64,000 bases of DNA from Fibrobacter sp. UWP2 (GTDB lineage Bacteria; Fibrobacterota; Fibrobacteria; Fibrobacterales; Fibrobacteraceae): positions 16,820-80,819 of the forward strand of contig NZ_FQYM01000013.1 of the NCBI RefSeq assembly GCF_900141705.1, given 5' to 3'. Position 1 is the first letter of the stretch, and each line of letters begins with the position of its first letter. Shown one piece after another: positions 1-6,789 of this stretch. The notes below the pieces were generated by a model that was given only the letters and a program-made list of their open reading frames with translations, did not search any database and had not been told where the DNA came from. A program made the position numbers and the translations under genes.

Positions 1-957
1 GCCTATGTGCTAGATTCTGTTAGCTTGTACGTAGCGGAACGCGGCGCCAAGAACGCCTTGTCGGCCACGAGGCTTTACCCGCTAAGGCACGTGCATTCCG
101 AGAAGGCGTTGCAGCAGCTCGCCAAGTTCCTCCCCAGTGGGAATTTTGTCGCCTCCGAGGTCAAGGAGCAGAACGCTTTATTGCTGGGCGGTTCTGTGGC
201 GGAGATCGTGGCGGCGGAATCGCTTTTGACGCAGGTCGACGTGCCCGCCATGCAGGTCACGCTCTCGTGCATCCTGGTGGAATTCAAACGCGGGAAGACC
301 TTTGAAATAGGGCTCCACAGCGGGGCTGCCCGCAAAACGGGGGAGAATGACTTGGGTGTGCGCGGTTTCTACGATTTTTTGGGGAAAGATGTTTCCAGGT
401 CGGGAGCCTTTGGCAAAATCGGGATTTTGCCTGACCGTTTCGAGATGGAACTCGCGAGTCTCGAGGAGAACAACAGCGCCGAGGTCCTTGCGCGCCCCAA
501 GCTGACCACGCTCAACGGCAACAAGGCGGAGCTGAACGTCACGAACACGGTCTATTACCTGGTAAGCCAGGTGAGTGCCGACGGTTACCCCATTACCGAC
601 TACCGCAGCTTTAATGACGGCATTTCGTTAGAGCTCACGCCCTCGGTGACTTGGGAGGGGAGCATCACGCTGGAGGTGGCGCCCGAGATCAAGACGGCGG
701 GTAGGAGCAGCGGCGATGGCCCCCGTGACATCAGCACGCGGAACCTCAAGACGACGGTGGTCCTCAAGAGCGGGGAAACCCTTTGCCTGGGCGGTCTCCG
801 GCGTAAAAGCAAGTCGCAGGTGCGGAGTGCGGTGCCGTTTCTCGGGAGCATTCCCGTGCTCGGCAGGCTGTTCAGCTACACGAGCGAACAGGAGGAAGAA
901 AGCGAACTTGCCATATTCATTACTCCGGAGGTGAATTTTGACGTTCCTGCGAGGTAG
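1..957 (+). CDS. Secretin of a type II secretion / type IV pilus-like system (5' end outside window)
   Basis: This is the C-terminal part of an outer-membrane secretin (GspD/PilQ family), the ring channel for a pseudopilus or exported protein. The frame is open from base 1, so the gene starts upstream; the GTG at 7 is probably internal. The first ~75 residues resemble an N1/KH-like periplasmic repeat (LYPLRHVHSEKALQQLAKFL). The secretin core follows, with the usual ARPKLTTLNGNKAEL segment and, near the end, SGETLCLGGL and VPFLGSIPVLGRLFSY, both hallmarks of the family, then a final ITPEV strand. It overlaps the next gene by 20 bp and heads a run of pilus/secretion genes. Family is clear; whether it serves secretion or pili cannot be told from this fragment. 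Confidence 0.93.
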   Translation, partial: AYVLDSVSLYVAERGAKNALSATRLYPLRHVHSEKALQQLAKFLPSGNFVASEVKEQNALLLGGSVAEIVAAESLLTQVDVPAMQVTLSCILVEFKRGKTFEIGLHSGAARKTGENDLGVRGFYDFLGKDVSRSGAFGKIGILPDRFEMELASLEENNSAEVLARPKLTTLNGNKAELNVTNTVYYLVSQVSADGYPITDYRSFNDGISLELTPSVTWEGSITLEVAPEIKTAGRSSGDGPRDISTRNLKTTVVLKSGETLCLGGLRRKSKSQVRSAVPFLGSIPVLGRLFSYTSEQEEESELAIFITPEVNFDVPAR

Positions 958-1987
958 GGTGTGCGCAGCTGAGGTACGCCTGTTCACATGGGAGGTGGTG
1001 ACCGGTTTTGATCAGGAGCCTGCAGGTGGGCGACTTTTGCAGCTGTTTGGCGAGGAATTCCCTGAGGCGGCCAAGGCGTTCCAACCACGGTTCTGGAAAA
1101 TGATCTCGTTCAATGCGGCCGACGGGCGGCTGCACCGCTATTTGGTAGCGCTCCCCGCCAAAGCGCCCTCTGGTGGCGCCTTGCCGCCGGTCCGTAAATG
1201 CGGGCGTCGCGTGCTGCCGCAGTCCATAGGCGTGTATGGCGAAGGCGACCGCCTGGTACGCGAAACGGAGTGCGGAGGGAATCTCCGCCTTGCTGCAGTC
1301 TGGAAAGGCGCCTTGTATGTCCTGGTTTTCATGGAGGGCAGGCTCTGCCACTGGTCTGAGGAACCCGGCTACGACGGCGAATGTGCTACCGCGCTTGTGC
1401 GCGAGCGGCTGGAACGCTTTGATGAATTCCTCAAGACCGATGCCCTGTTCTCGCGAGCCGAAAATTATGCGAAGGCTGTTTGCCTGCAGGGGGACCTCGA
1501 CAAGGATTGGGAGGCTCTGTTTAAGGTCGCCGCGCAGGATCCGTTTTGGAGGCGTGCGGATTTGGCGGAGCCGGACGGGACGGTCCGCCGATCTCGGCAT
1601 TGGCGCTTTGCCGTGAGCCTTGCGACGGCATTGCCGTTTGCGCTTCTTTTTTTTGACTTTGGACAAAACGAGAGTGCGTCGCTCTTGTTCGAGCCCGCTC
1701 CACCCGAGTTGAGTACGCCTGTGGTTGAAAAGAATCACGAGCCGCATGCGCCGCGGGAGCCTGCCATAGTGCAGCCCGTTTTAAACGTGAAAAACTGTGA
1801 AACGCCTTGGTTCCAAGTGCGTGGCGTTGTGGGCGGCAAACTCTTTTTGGCGCAGCTTGGCGGCGGGGAATCCCGCACGCTAAAACTACACGATACTCTA
1901 CAAGACTATGTTGTCGAACGCATTGACCGGGACCGCGTTGTATTGCGTTGCGGAGACAAGACTCTTGAAAAGGAGAGCGGACGTTGA
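938..1987 (+). CDS. Inner-membrane assembly protein, GspC/GspL-like
   Basis: A 349-aa protein with about 220 residues of presumed cytoplasmic domain, one transmembrane helix (about residues 222-239, WRFAVSLATALPFALLFF) and a periplasmic tail. The tail (about 288-345) carries a GVVGGKLFLAQLGG ... LHDTLQDYVVERI ... DRVVLRCGDKTLE pattern typical of the GspC HR / PilP fold that contacts the secretin. The N-terminal half is not recognisable as a standard family; by position it may replace GspL/PilM. The TTG start at 938 is preceded by a good GGAGGTG Shine-Dalgarno; GTG at 959 is an alternative. Translation is coupled with the secretin (20-bp overlap). Function is inferred from the tail and neighbours. 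Confidence 0.6.
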   Translation: MTFLRGRVCAAEVRLFTWEVVTGFDQEPAGGRLLQLFGEEFPEAAKAFQPRFWKMISFNAADGRLHRYLVALPAKAPSGGALPPVRKCGRRVLPQSIGVYGEGDRLVRETECGGNLRLAAVWKGALYVLVFMEGRLCHWSEEPGYDGECATALVRERLERFDEFLKTDALFSRAENYAKAVCLQGDLDKDWEALFKVAAQDPFWRRADLAEPDGTVRRSRHWRFAVSLATALPFALLFFDFGQNESASLLFEPAPPELSTPVVEKNHEPHAPREPAIVQPVLNVKNCETPWFQVRGVVGGKLFLAQLGGGESRTLKLHDTLQDYVVERIDRDRVVLRCGDKTLEKESGR

Positions 1988-2922
1988 ACAAGTCGGGATA
2001 CATTTTGGCGATGTTGATGGGCATTTTGCTTGTGCTTGCTTTGATGCTCTCGGCGTTCCTCCACACGGTGGGTGGTTTGCGGCGGTACGTGTCGCGAGTG
2101 GGCGCGGAGGTGCAAGCTGTTTACAATGCCGAGTCGGCTATTTTGCTTAGGCTGTGGCGTTTACCCGGCGAAGCGTTCAAAGACTTGCCCCCGGTAAGCG
2201 TCGCACCTATGGGGCCTTACGAGGAGTTTTGCACCCCGGTGGTCCTGAGGCAACCCGGAGTTCGCGTGTCTCAAAAATATTATTGTGCGAGCGTTGTTTC
2301 CCGCTACCAAAAACTCCACTACAGTGCGTTCCACAACGGGATCCAAGCGGAACGCGAAACACTGAAAAAACGCATTCTCGGTTCTTCGCGCCTCAAAAGG
2401 TTCTCTGGGAGCAAACGCTTTTTTTCTCCGCCGTCCGAAGATTACATACAAATTATTGACGGCGATTTGCGTTTGGATTTTGACGACCACTTGGCTTCGG
2501 CGAATTTTTATGTGACGGGCGATGCCACGGTTATGGGTGCGGCTGTTTTTGATACGCTCCGCCTGTACGCGCTCGGGAACGTGTTTATGCGGGGGCAGGT
2601 GCAGGCGCGGTTCCTGGAAGTGGTTGCGGGGGAGCGCATCGAGGTCTCGAACCATGTGCGGTTTCGTGGGCTTTTGACGGCTCAGCGCGAGGTCGTTCTA
2701 GAGGACCATGCGACTGGCGATTTCCCTAGCGCGACGATTGCCCTGGGGCAAAACGAGCCTCGGGTCGCCCTGTTGCAAAAGGCCCGCTTTGCGGGGCTTC
2801 TTGCCGCCCCGGCAGGCACGCTCGAACTGGACTCTACGGCTAGGCACGATAGCGTCCAAAGCATTATGCCCGTGTTTTACGGAGGGGAACGTTTTGTTTT
2901 CGAGAGGGTGGTACGTCAATGA
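1984..2922 (+). CDS. PilX/GspK-like membrane protein of the pilus/secretion operon
   Basis: A 312-aa protein that starts MNKSGYILAMLMGILLVLAL, a short basic head followed by one long hydrophobic helix, as in PilX/GspK minor-pilin-like proteins ('SGY/RG-ilm' N terminus). The remainder is exported. Residues about 155-300 form a repetitive run of short beta strands (GDATVMGAAVFDTLRLYALG, FRGLLTAQREVVLEDHATG) resembling a bactofilin-type right-handed beta-helix. The TTG start has an AAAGGAGAG ribosome binding site and overlaps the preceding stop by 4 bp. It has no obvious classical prepilin cleavage site (Gly-Phe-x3-Glu), so it may stay in the inner membrane. Role in pseudopilus tip assembly is inferred from context. 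Confidence 0.5.
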   Translation: MNKSGYILAMLMGILLVLALMLSAFLHTVGGLRRYVSRVGAEVQAVYNAESAILLRLWRLPGEAFKDLPPVSVAPMGPYEEFCTPVVLRQPGVRVSQKYYCASVVSRYQKLHYSAFHNGIQAERETLKKRILGSSRLKRFSGSKRFFSPPSEDYIQIIDGDLRLDFDDHLASANFYVTGDATVMGAAVFDTLRLYALGNVFMRGQVQARFLEVVAGERIEVSNHVRFRGLLTAQREVVLEDHATGDFPSATIALGQNEPRVALLQKARFAGLLAAPAGTLELDSTARHDSVQSIMPVFYGGERFVFERVVRQ

Positions 2923-3227
2923 AAGAATGCTATGGCAAAAGTCGGGGCTTCACCCTGCCCGAGGTCTGCGTTGCGCTCGCAGTGTTTGCCTTTGGGGCTC
3001 TTGCCCTCGGTCGCGGATTCGACGCGGTTTTGCGAGTGCGGTCCGTGGAACGCTCCCGTGCGCAGAGCCTTATCGAGGCCGTGGCGCAGATGGAGGCGCT
3101 AATCGAGAATCCGCCTGCGTGTACCGACAGCCTTGCGAGCGGTGGCGCGACTCCAGTTCGCGGCGTTTTTCGCGCCATTACCGGTCAAAATGGCGTTCGG
3201 CTCCAGAGGCTTGTCAAATGCCGGTGA
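2919..3227 (+). CDS. Pseudopilin, GspI-like
   Basis: A 102-aa prepilin-like protein. The N terminus has a basic leader and the type III signal SRG/FTLPE, with Glu at +5 after the expected prepilin peptidase cut, then the hydrophobic helix VCVALAVFAFGALALG that packs into the pilus. The length and the short C-terminal domain fit a minor pseudopilin such as GspI. The ATG overlaps the previous stop (ATGA), so translation is coupled. The following pseudopilin gene starts 10 bp before this one ends. Confidence 0.82.
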   Translation: MKECYGKSRGFTLPEVCVALAVFAFGALALGRGFDAVLRVRSVERSRAQSLIEAVAQMEALIENPPACTDSLASGGATPVRGVFRAITGQNGVRLQRLVKCR

Positions 3228-3448
3228 ATAGCAGGCGCAATGGCTTTACGCTGGTCGAGCTTGCCGTCGCCATCGCCTGTGCCGCCATCCTCACGACGGT
3301 GGCGTGGAACTTCTTTTCGCTGTACTATCGGGGTTCCCTCCAAATGGCTGCGGACTACCAGCGGGAGTCGGGCGAGCTCCTGATGCAGCTCCGTGAGAGC
3401 ACAAAAAACGCCCGCGGTTTAGGCGGGCGTCCGGAAATTCGATTTTAG
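3218..3448 (+). CDS. Very short pseudopilin, probably 3'-truncated
   Basis: A 76-aa protein with a complete prepilin head (RRNG/FTLVELAVAIACAAIL, Glu at +5) and a helix extending to about residue 60, but essentially no globular domain. GspJ/GspG-type relatives are normally 140-200 aa. The last ~15 codons coincide with the hairpin terminator of the convergent glycosyltransferase gene, and the tail STKNARGLGGRPEIRF is encoded by it. The likeliest history is loss of the 3' part of the gene, leaving the convergent terminator fused to the frame. It could still act as a minimal pilin. Start ATG overlaps the previous gene. Confidence 0.7.
   Translation: MPVNSRRNGFTLVELAVAIACAAILTTVAWNFFSLYYRGSLQMAADYQRESGELLMQLRESTKNARGLGGRPEIRF
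3403..3430 (-). terminator. Rho-independent terminator of the GT2 gene, inside the last pseudopilin gene
   Basis: On the minus strand an 8-bp perfect stem (ACGCCCGC / GCGGGCGT, arms 3423-3430 and 3408-3415) is followed by six T residues. It sits 25 bp past the GT2 stop codon and lies wholly inside the coding end of the plus-strand pseudopilin gene. Confidence 0.85.
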
Positions 3449-3454
3449 CCGGTT

Positions 3455-5017
3455 CTACTTGGCGTTGTAGGCGTCTTGCGGCTCGACGTTGTCGTTGTTC
3501 TTGCGGGCCTTGTGCACCTCGATAATGTTGCCGATGTAGTGCATAAAGCTCAAAACGCCTACAGAGAGGAAACCCACCGAATAGAGGGCGAGGAACGGTC
3601 CAATGATGAACTTCTGCGCACCAATGTATTCGAGCAAACCGAAAATGCAGTAGACGCCGACGAGGAGTTCGGTCAGGGCCATCCACGGGAACTTTTGGGC
3701 ATAGTGGCTCTTGGCCTTCTTTTTGCTGCCGCCGCTTTTGGGGGTGCGGACGAAGCTGCCCTTGCGGCCTGTCACGGCGCTAAACACAGCTCTGGAGTTG
3801 CTGACGGCGATGCCCACGCCCAGGGCCATCAAAATGGGGAGGGAGAGGAGGCGAATCTTCCAGCCAGTGTAGCCGGAGCAGCGCTGGGCGACAAAGTAAA
3901 GTACGGAGGGGGCGACTGCGGCGAGGAGGATAAAGCTAAAGCCGACCGTGTAAACCCAGGTGGGCAGGTGGGCCACCGGTTCAAAGAACGCGAGCAGCGG
4001 CCAAGCGCAGAGGGCGGTAAAGAGCATGCAGGGGTGAATCGAATAGTGCGTCGTATGGAGGATAGCGCCAATCTTCACGCGGAGCGGTTCCTTGGAGCGG
4101 AGCACGCGCGGCAAAATCTTGATGGCGGTTTGGATGGAGCCCTTGGCCCAGCGGAACTGCTGTGCCTTGAACGCGTTGATGTCGTTGGGGAGTTCGGCCG
4201 GCACAATCACGTCGAACACGAACTTCATGCGCCAACCGGCGAGCTGGCTTCTGTAAGAAAGGTCCATGTCTTCGGTCAGGGTGTCGCCTTCCCAGCCGCC
4301 ACCGCCGTAAATGGCCTGCTTGCGCCAAACGCCGGCGGTACCGTTGAAGTTCATAAAGAGCTTGCCCCAACTGCGGGCGGACTGCTCGATCACAAAGTGA
4401 CCGTCAATGCCAATGGACTGGGCGAGCGTAAGACCGGATTCGGTGCGGTTCAAGTGGCCCCAGCGGCCCTGGACCAAACCAATCTTTTCGTCCATCACCA
4501 GGTAGGGGATGGTCTTGAGGAGGAAGTCCTTCTCCGGCACGAAGTCCGCATCGAAAATCGCGAGGAATTCGCCTTTGGCGACTTCCATGGCCTCGGCGAG
4601 GGCGCCGGCCTTGTAGTCCTTGCGGTTGGTGCGGTGGATGAGTTTGATGTCGTAGCCCTTGGCGGCGAGTTCCTCGACCTTCTTTTTGGCGACTTCGTAG
4701 CATTCGTCGGTGGAGTCGTCCAGAACCTGGATCTCGTGCTTGTCCTTGGGGTAATCGATGGCGCACACGGCCTCGAGGAGGCGTTCTACACAGTTAGCTT
4801 CGTTAAATACGGGGAGCTGGGTGGTGACCTGCGGGAGGTCGTTCATGGAATGTTCGCGGTAGTACTTGAGGATTGCTTTGCGGTCAGCCAAACGGGTACG
4901 GCGGCTGTTCTTCAAGAAAAGATAAATGCTGTAGTAGCAACTAAACCCATAAATCACCAGACCCACACCGGCGATAACATAGACTACGAACATCGCGTAG
5001 AGAAGTATAGTACTCAT
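3455..5017 (-). CDS. Processive family-2 glycosyltransferase (CesA/CslA-like)
   Basis: A 520-aa membrane glycosyltransferase of the cellulose/mannan synthase-like GT2 group. It polymerises a polysaccharide from a nucleotide-sugar on the cytoplasmic face. Visible parts: an N-terminal membrane helix (residues 5-27), LPVFNEAN at 68-75, the D,DxD pair (Asp100-Asp101 and D156-A-D158), TED at 248-250 (catalytic base), and QQFRW at 286-290, the Q-x-x-R-W acceptor-binding motif; then four or so C-terminal membrane helices. Together these are diagnostic of a processive beta-glycan synthase. The substrate is not determinable; glucomannan or another beta-glycan is possible. ATG start preceded by AAAGG. 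Monocistronic, convergent with the pseudopilin operon. Confidence 0.88.
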   Translation of the reverse strand: MSTILLYAMFVVYVIAGVGLVIYGFSCYYSIYLFLKNSRRTRLADRKAILKYYREHSMNDLPQVTTQLPVFNEANCVERLLEAVCAIDYPKDKHEIQVLDDSTDECYEVAKKKVEELAAKGYDIKLIHRTNRKDYKAGALAEAMEVAKGEFLAIFDADFVPEKDFLLKTIPYLVMDEKIGLVQGRWGHLNRTESGLTLAQSIGIDGHFVIEQSARSWGKLFMNFNGTAGVWRKQAIYGGGGWEGDTLTEDMDLSYRSQLAGWRMKFVFDVIVPAELPNDINAFKAQQFRWAKGSIQTAIKILPRVLRSKEPLRVKIGAILHTTHYSIHPCMLFTALCAWPLLAFFEPVAHLPTWVYTVGFSFILLAAVAPSVLYFVAQRCSGYTGWKIRLLSLPILMALGVGIAVSNSRAVFSAVTGRKGSFVRTPKSGGSKKKAKSHYAQKFPWMALTELLVGVYCIFGLLEYIGAQKFIIGPFLALYSVGFLSVGVLSFMHYIGNIIEVHKARKNNDNVEPQDAYNAK

Positions 5018-5206
5018 CCTTTAAAAAACCTTTGCATATTTGAATGCTTGGCGCCAAATATAGAAAGCATTTAAGAAGTTTGCTACATTGTTCGGGTAAA
5101 TTTTATGCGAAAATACAAAAATGGTAGGTTTTTTTTAAAAAAAATTAGTTTTTTTACGGATGTTTTTTTGTAAATCTTCGTGAAAAAAGGACTACGGCAA
5201 AAAATT

Positions 5207-5743
5207 ATGGCAGAATGGGAAAATTTGAAGGATTCGACCATCGGTCGCTGGATTGCCGCGAACGGTTTGGCCCCCAATTTTGCGGAGGCGCTCAAAACGC
5301 TGGTCTCGTATGCCTGTGCGGAGTGGTTCCGCCGCTGTACGGGGGCGGTTTTGGCCCCTGGCGAGGCGCTTTCGAGGGTGCTTTTGGCGCGTTTGCCGGG
5401 CATTTCGCTTGCTTCGTGGCTCGAATCTCCGGTCGAACATAGCCTGGAAATAGCCGATTTTTGCGAAAAAACGAAGGTTTCGGCACTACCTGACGCCCTC
5501 CAGTGCGAATTACCCACATTTTTGGACCTGCGGGGGGTCGAGTGCCCCCGTAATGCGGCGCGCAGCCGCTTGGTGATGGCAGGCTACCCCGAGGGGAAGA
5601 CCCTGGAAATATGGCTCGACGACGGGAGCCCTATCGAAAATGTACCCGGGGCGCTGGTCGCCGACGGCCACAAGGTGGTTTTTCGCCAAAAAACAGGCGA
5701 TTATTGGGTCTTGAAAGTAGTCAAACAAGTCAAGAAAGAGTAG
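5207..5743 (+). CDS. TusA/SirA-like protein with a novel N-terminal domain
   Basis: A 178-aa protein. The last ~75 residues read as a TusA-family fold: FLDLRGVECPRNAARSRLVM then EGKTLEIWLDDGSPIENVP and a final GDYWVLKVVK strand. The family's sulfur-carrying Cys is present (C113), but the usual CPxP is CPRN. The first ~100 residues are helical with four more Cys and match nothing I recognise. The frame is open to a GTG at 5180, but ATG 5207 is favoured because no Shine-Dalgarno precedes the GTG and the TusA part is unaffected. The next gene follows after 9 bp, forming a three-gene operon. Sulfur relay is the family role; it is unproven here. Confidence 0.65.
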   Translation: MAEWENLKDSTIGRWIAANGLAPNFAEALKTLVSYACAEWFRRCTGAVLAPGEALSRVLLARLPGISLASWLESPVEHSLEIADFCEKTKVSALPDALQCELPTFLDLRGVECPRNAARSRLVMAGYPEGKTLEIWLDDGSPIENVPGALVADGHKVVFRQKTGDYWVLKVVKQVKKE

Positions 5744-5752
5744 ATTTCTAGT

Positions 5753-6337
5753 GTGGAAAACAGAATACTAATCATAGGTGATGAACTTTTTGGTGAACAG
5801 GGCGAGGCGGCCTCCCGCTGCGTGGAGATGCTCCTGTGCCGCAGGCCGAATCGTCCTATGCAGTTTTCTGTGAACGCCCCCGCACTCCCCACCATTTCGC
5901 AGTTTGTCGCCAGGGCGTCTTCCGACATCATTGGCAAGCAGGCGGGCCGCATTGTGCTTGGCCTTGGGCTTGGCGAGATGAAGCGCGAGAGGGGGGACGC
6001 CGAGAAGGTTGCCGCGACCTATGGTAGCCTGGCCGACGAAATCATTAAAAAGACGCAGTCCTATGTGCATTTTGTGACGATCCCGCAAGGGCTTTTGCCC
6101 GAGATTCCGGATCAGGTCGATAAGCTGAACGAGAGCATTCGTGGCTTTGTATCCAAGGACCCGACGAGGGTGCAAATCATTGAATTTGCCGAACATGCCG
6201 AAAAATTCAAGGAAATGCAGGCCGAACGAGGCAAGTTTGCCCGCAGTCTCTATTCTGAGGACGCAAAACCCACCTCTTTGTGCCTTACCCTGCTCTCGTT
6301 GTACTTGCAAGATTGTATATTAGAAGCGATAAAATAA
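5753..6337 (+). CDS. SGNH-hydrolase-like protein lacking catalytic residues
   Basis: A 194-aa soluble protein. It opens RILIIGDELFGEQGEAASRC, placed like block I (GDSL) of SGNH hydrolases, but the nucleophilic Ser position is Glu. The strand RIVLGLGLGEMKR sits where block III (GxND) should be, again without the Gly-x-Asn-Asp residues. The rest (KTQSYVHFVTIPQGLLP, then DKLNESIRGF) follows the alternating pattern of the fold. If the fold assignment is right, this is a pseudo-enzyme. GTG start; 9 bp after the TusA-like gene and 14 bp before the zinc-ribbon gene, so co-transcribed. Assignment is tentative. Confidence 0.4.
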   Translation: MENRILIIGDELFGEQGEAASRCVEMLLCRRPNRPMQFSVNAPALPTISQFVARASSDIIGKQAGRIVLGLGLGEMKRERGDAEKVAATYGSLADEIIKKTQSYVHFVTIPQGLLPEIPDQVDKLNESIRGFVSKDPTRVQIIEFAEHAEKFKEMQAERGKFARSLYSEDAKPTSLCLTLLSLYLQDCILEAIK

Positions 6338-6351
6338 ATTAGGAGTAAACT

Positions 6352-6687
6352 ATGAGCTTGTTTGACGATCACTTTGCCTCAAAGAATGCAGCCAGTGCAC
6401 GTGCCTGGGCTATGGACGACGAAAAGAAGAAAAAGGAAAGGTCTCATGAGCCTGCCGCCCCCAAGATGGGTATTTGCGACAAATGCCACAAGGAGGCCCT
6501 GGTCCGCTCTTACCGTACCCGTCAAACCGACGTGGGTAACGGCGCCGCGAGCTTCGGTACGGTCATCAAACACTTTTGCGAGGAATGCGCCCCCAAGTCC
6601 CGCCGCGAGCGTGACGCCGAGGTCCCGCAGCTCGACAAAAAGCAAGTGAGGAACCTGATGCGCTCTGCCAAGAAGGGACTTTTATAA
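6352..6687 (+). CDS. Small zinc-ribbon protein of unknown function
   Basis: A 111-aa, very charged protein with two CxxC knuckles, ICDKC (about residue 41) and FCEEC (about residue 78), most likely one zinc ribbon. The N terminus is acidic and then lysine-rich (DDEKKKKERS), the C terminus basic and helical (KKQVRNLMRSAKKGLL). No enzyme motif is seen. ATG start with a good TAGGAG ribosome binding site. Last gene of the 5207-6687 operon. It could bind RNA or a ribosomal/transcription partner; the function is unknown. Confidence 0.7.
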   Translation: MSLFDDHFASKNAASARAWAMDDEKKKKERSHEPAAPKMGICDKCHKEALVRSYRTRQTDVGNGAASFGTVIKHFCEECAPKSRRERDAEVPQLDKKQVRNLMRSAKKGLL

Positions 6688-6734
6688 GTGGTTAGAGCTT
6701 AGACGTCATCCTCCATAATTTTTTTCTATCCCCC

Positions 6735-6763
6735 TTAACAGGGAATGTAAATTTTCCTAAATT
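6735..6763 (+). promoter_or_regulatory. Promoter of the sulP gene
   Basis: TTAACA (6735-6740), 17-bp spacer, TAAATT (6758-6763), then a short leader with CAGGAG before the ATG at 6790. The TAAATT form of the -10 recurs before many genes in this window. Confidence 0.55.
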
Positions 6764-6789
6764 TGGCGCGCCCTTATCAGGAGTGCCTA

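Noticed and set aside
7..9. GTG at position 7 as the secretin start
   Set aside because: The frame is open from base 1, no Shine-Dalgarno is visible, and the domain would be cut in its N1 part; more likely the start lies outside the window.
3476..5074. Long 532-codon open frame antisense to the GT2 gene
   Set aside because: It is the complementary strand of a clear glycosyltransferase, its product is low in recognisable structure, and it has no ribosome binding site. The high-GC third position of the real gene keeps the antisense frame open.
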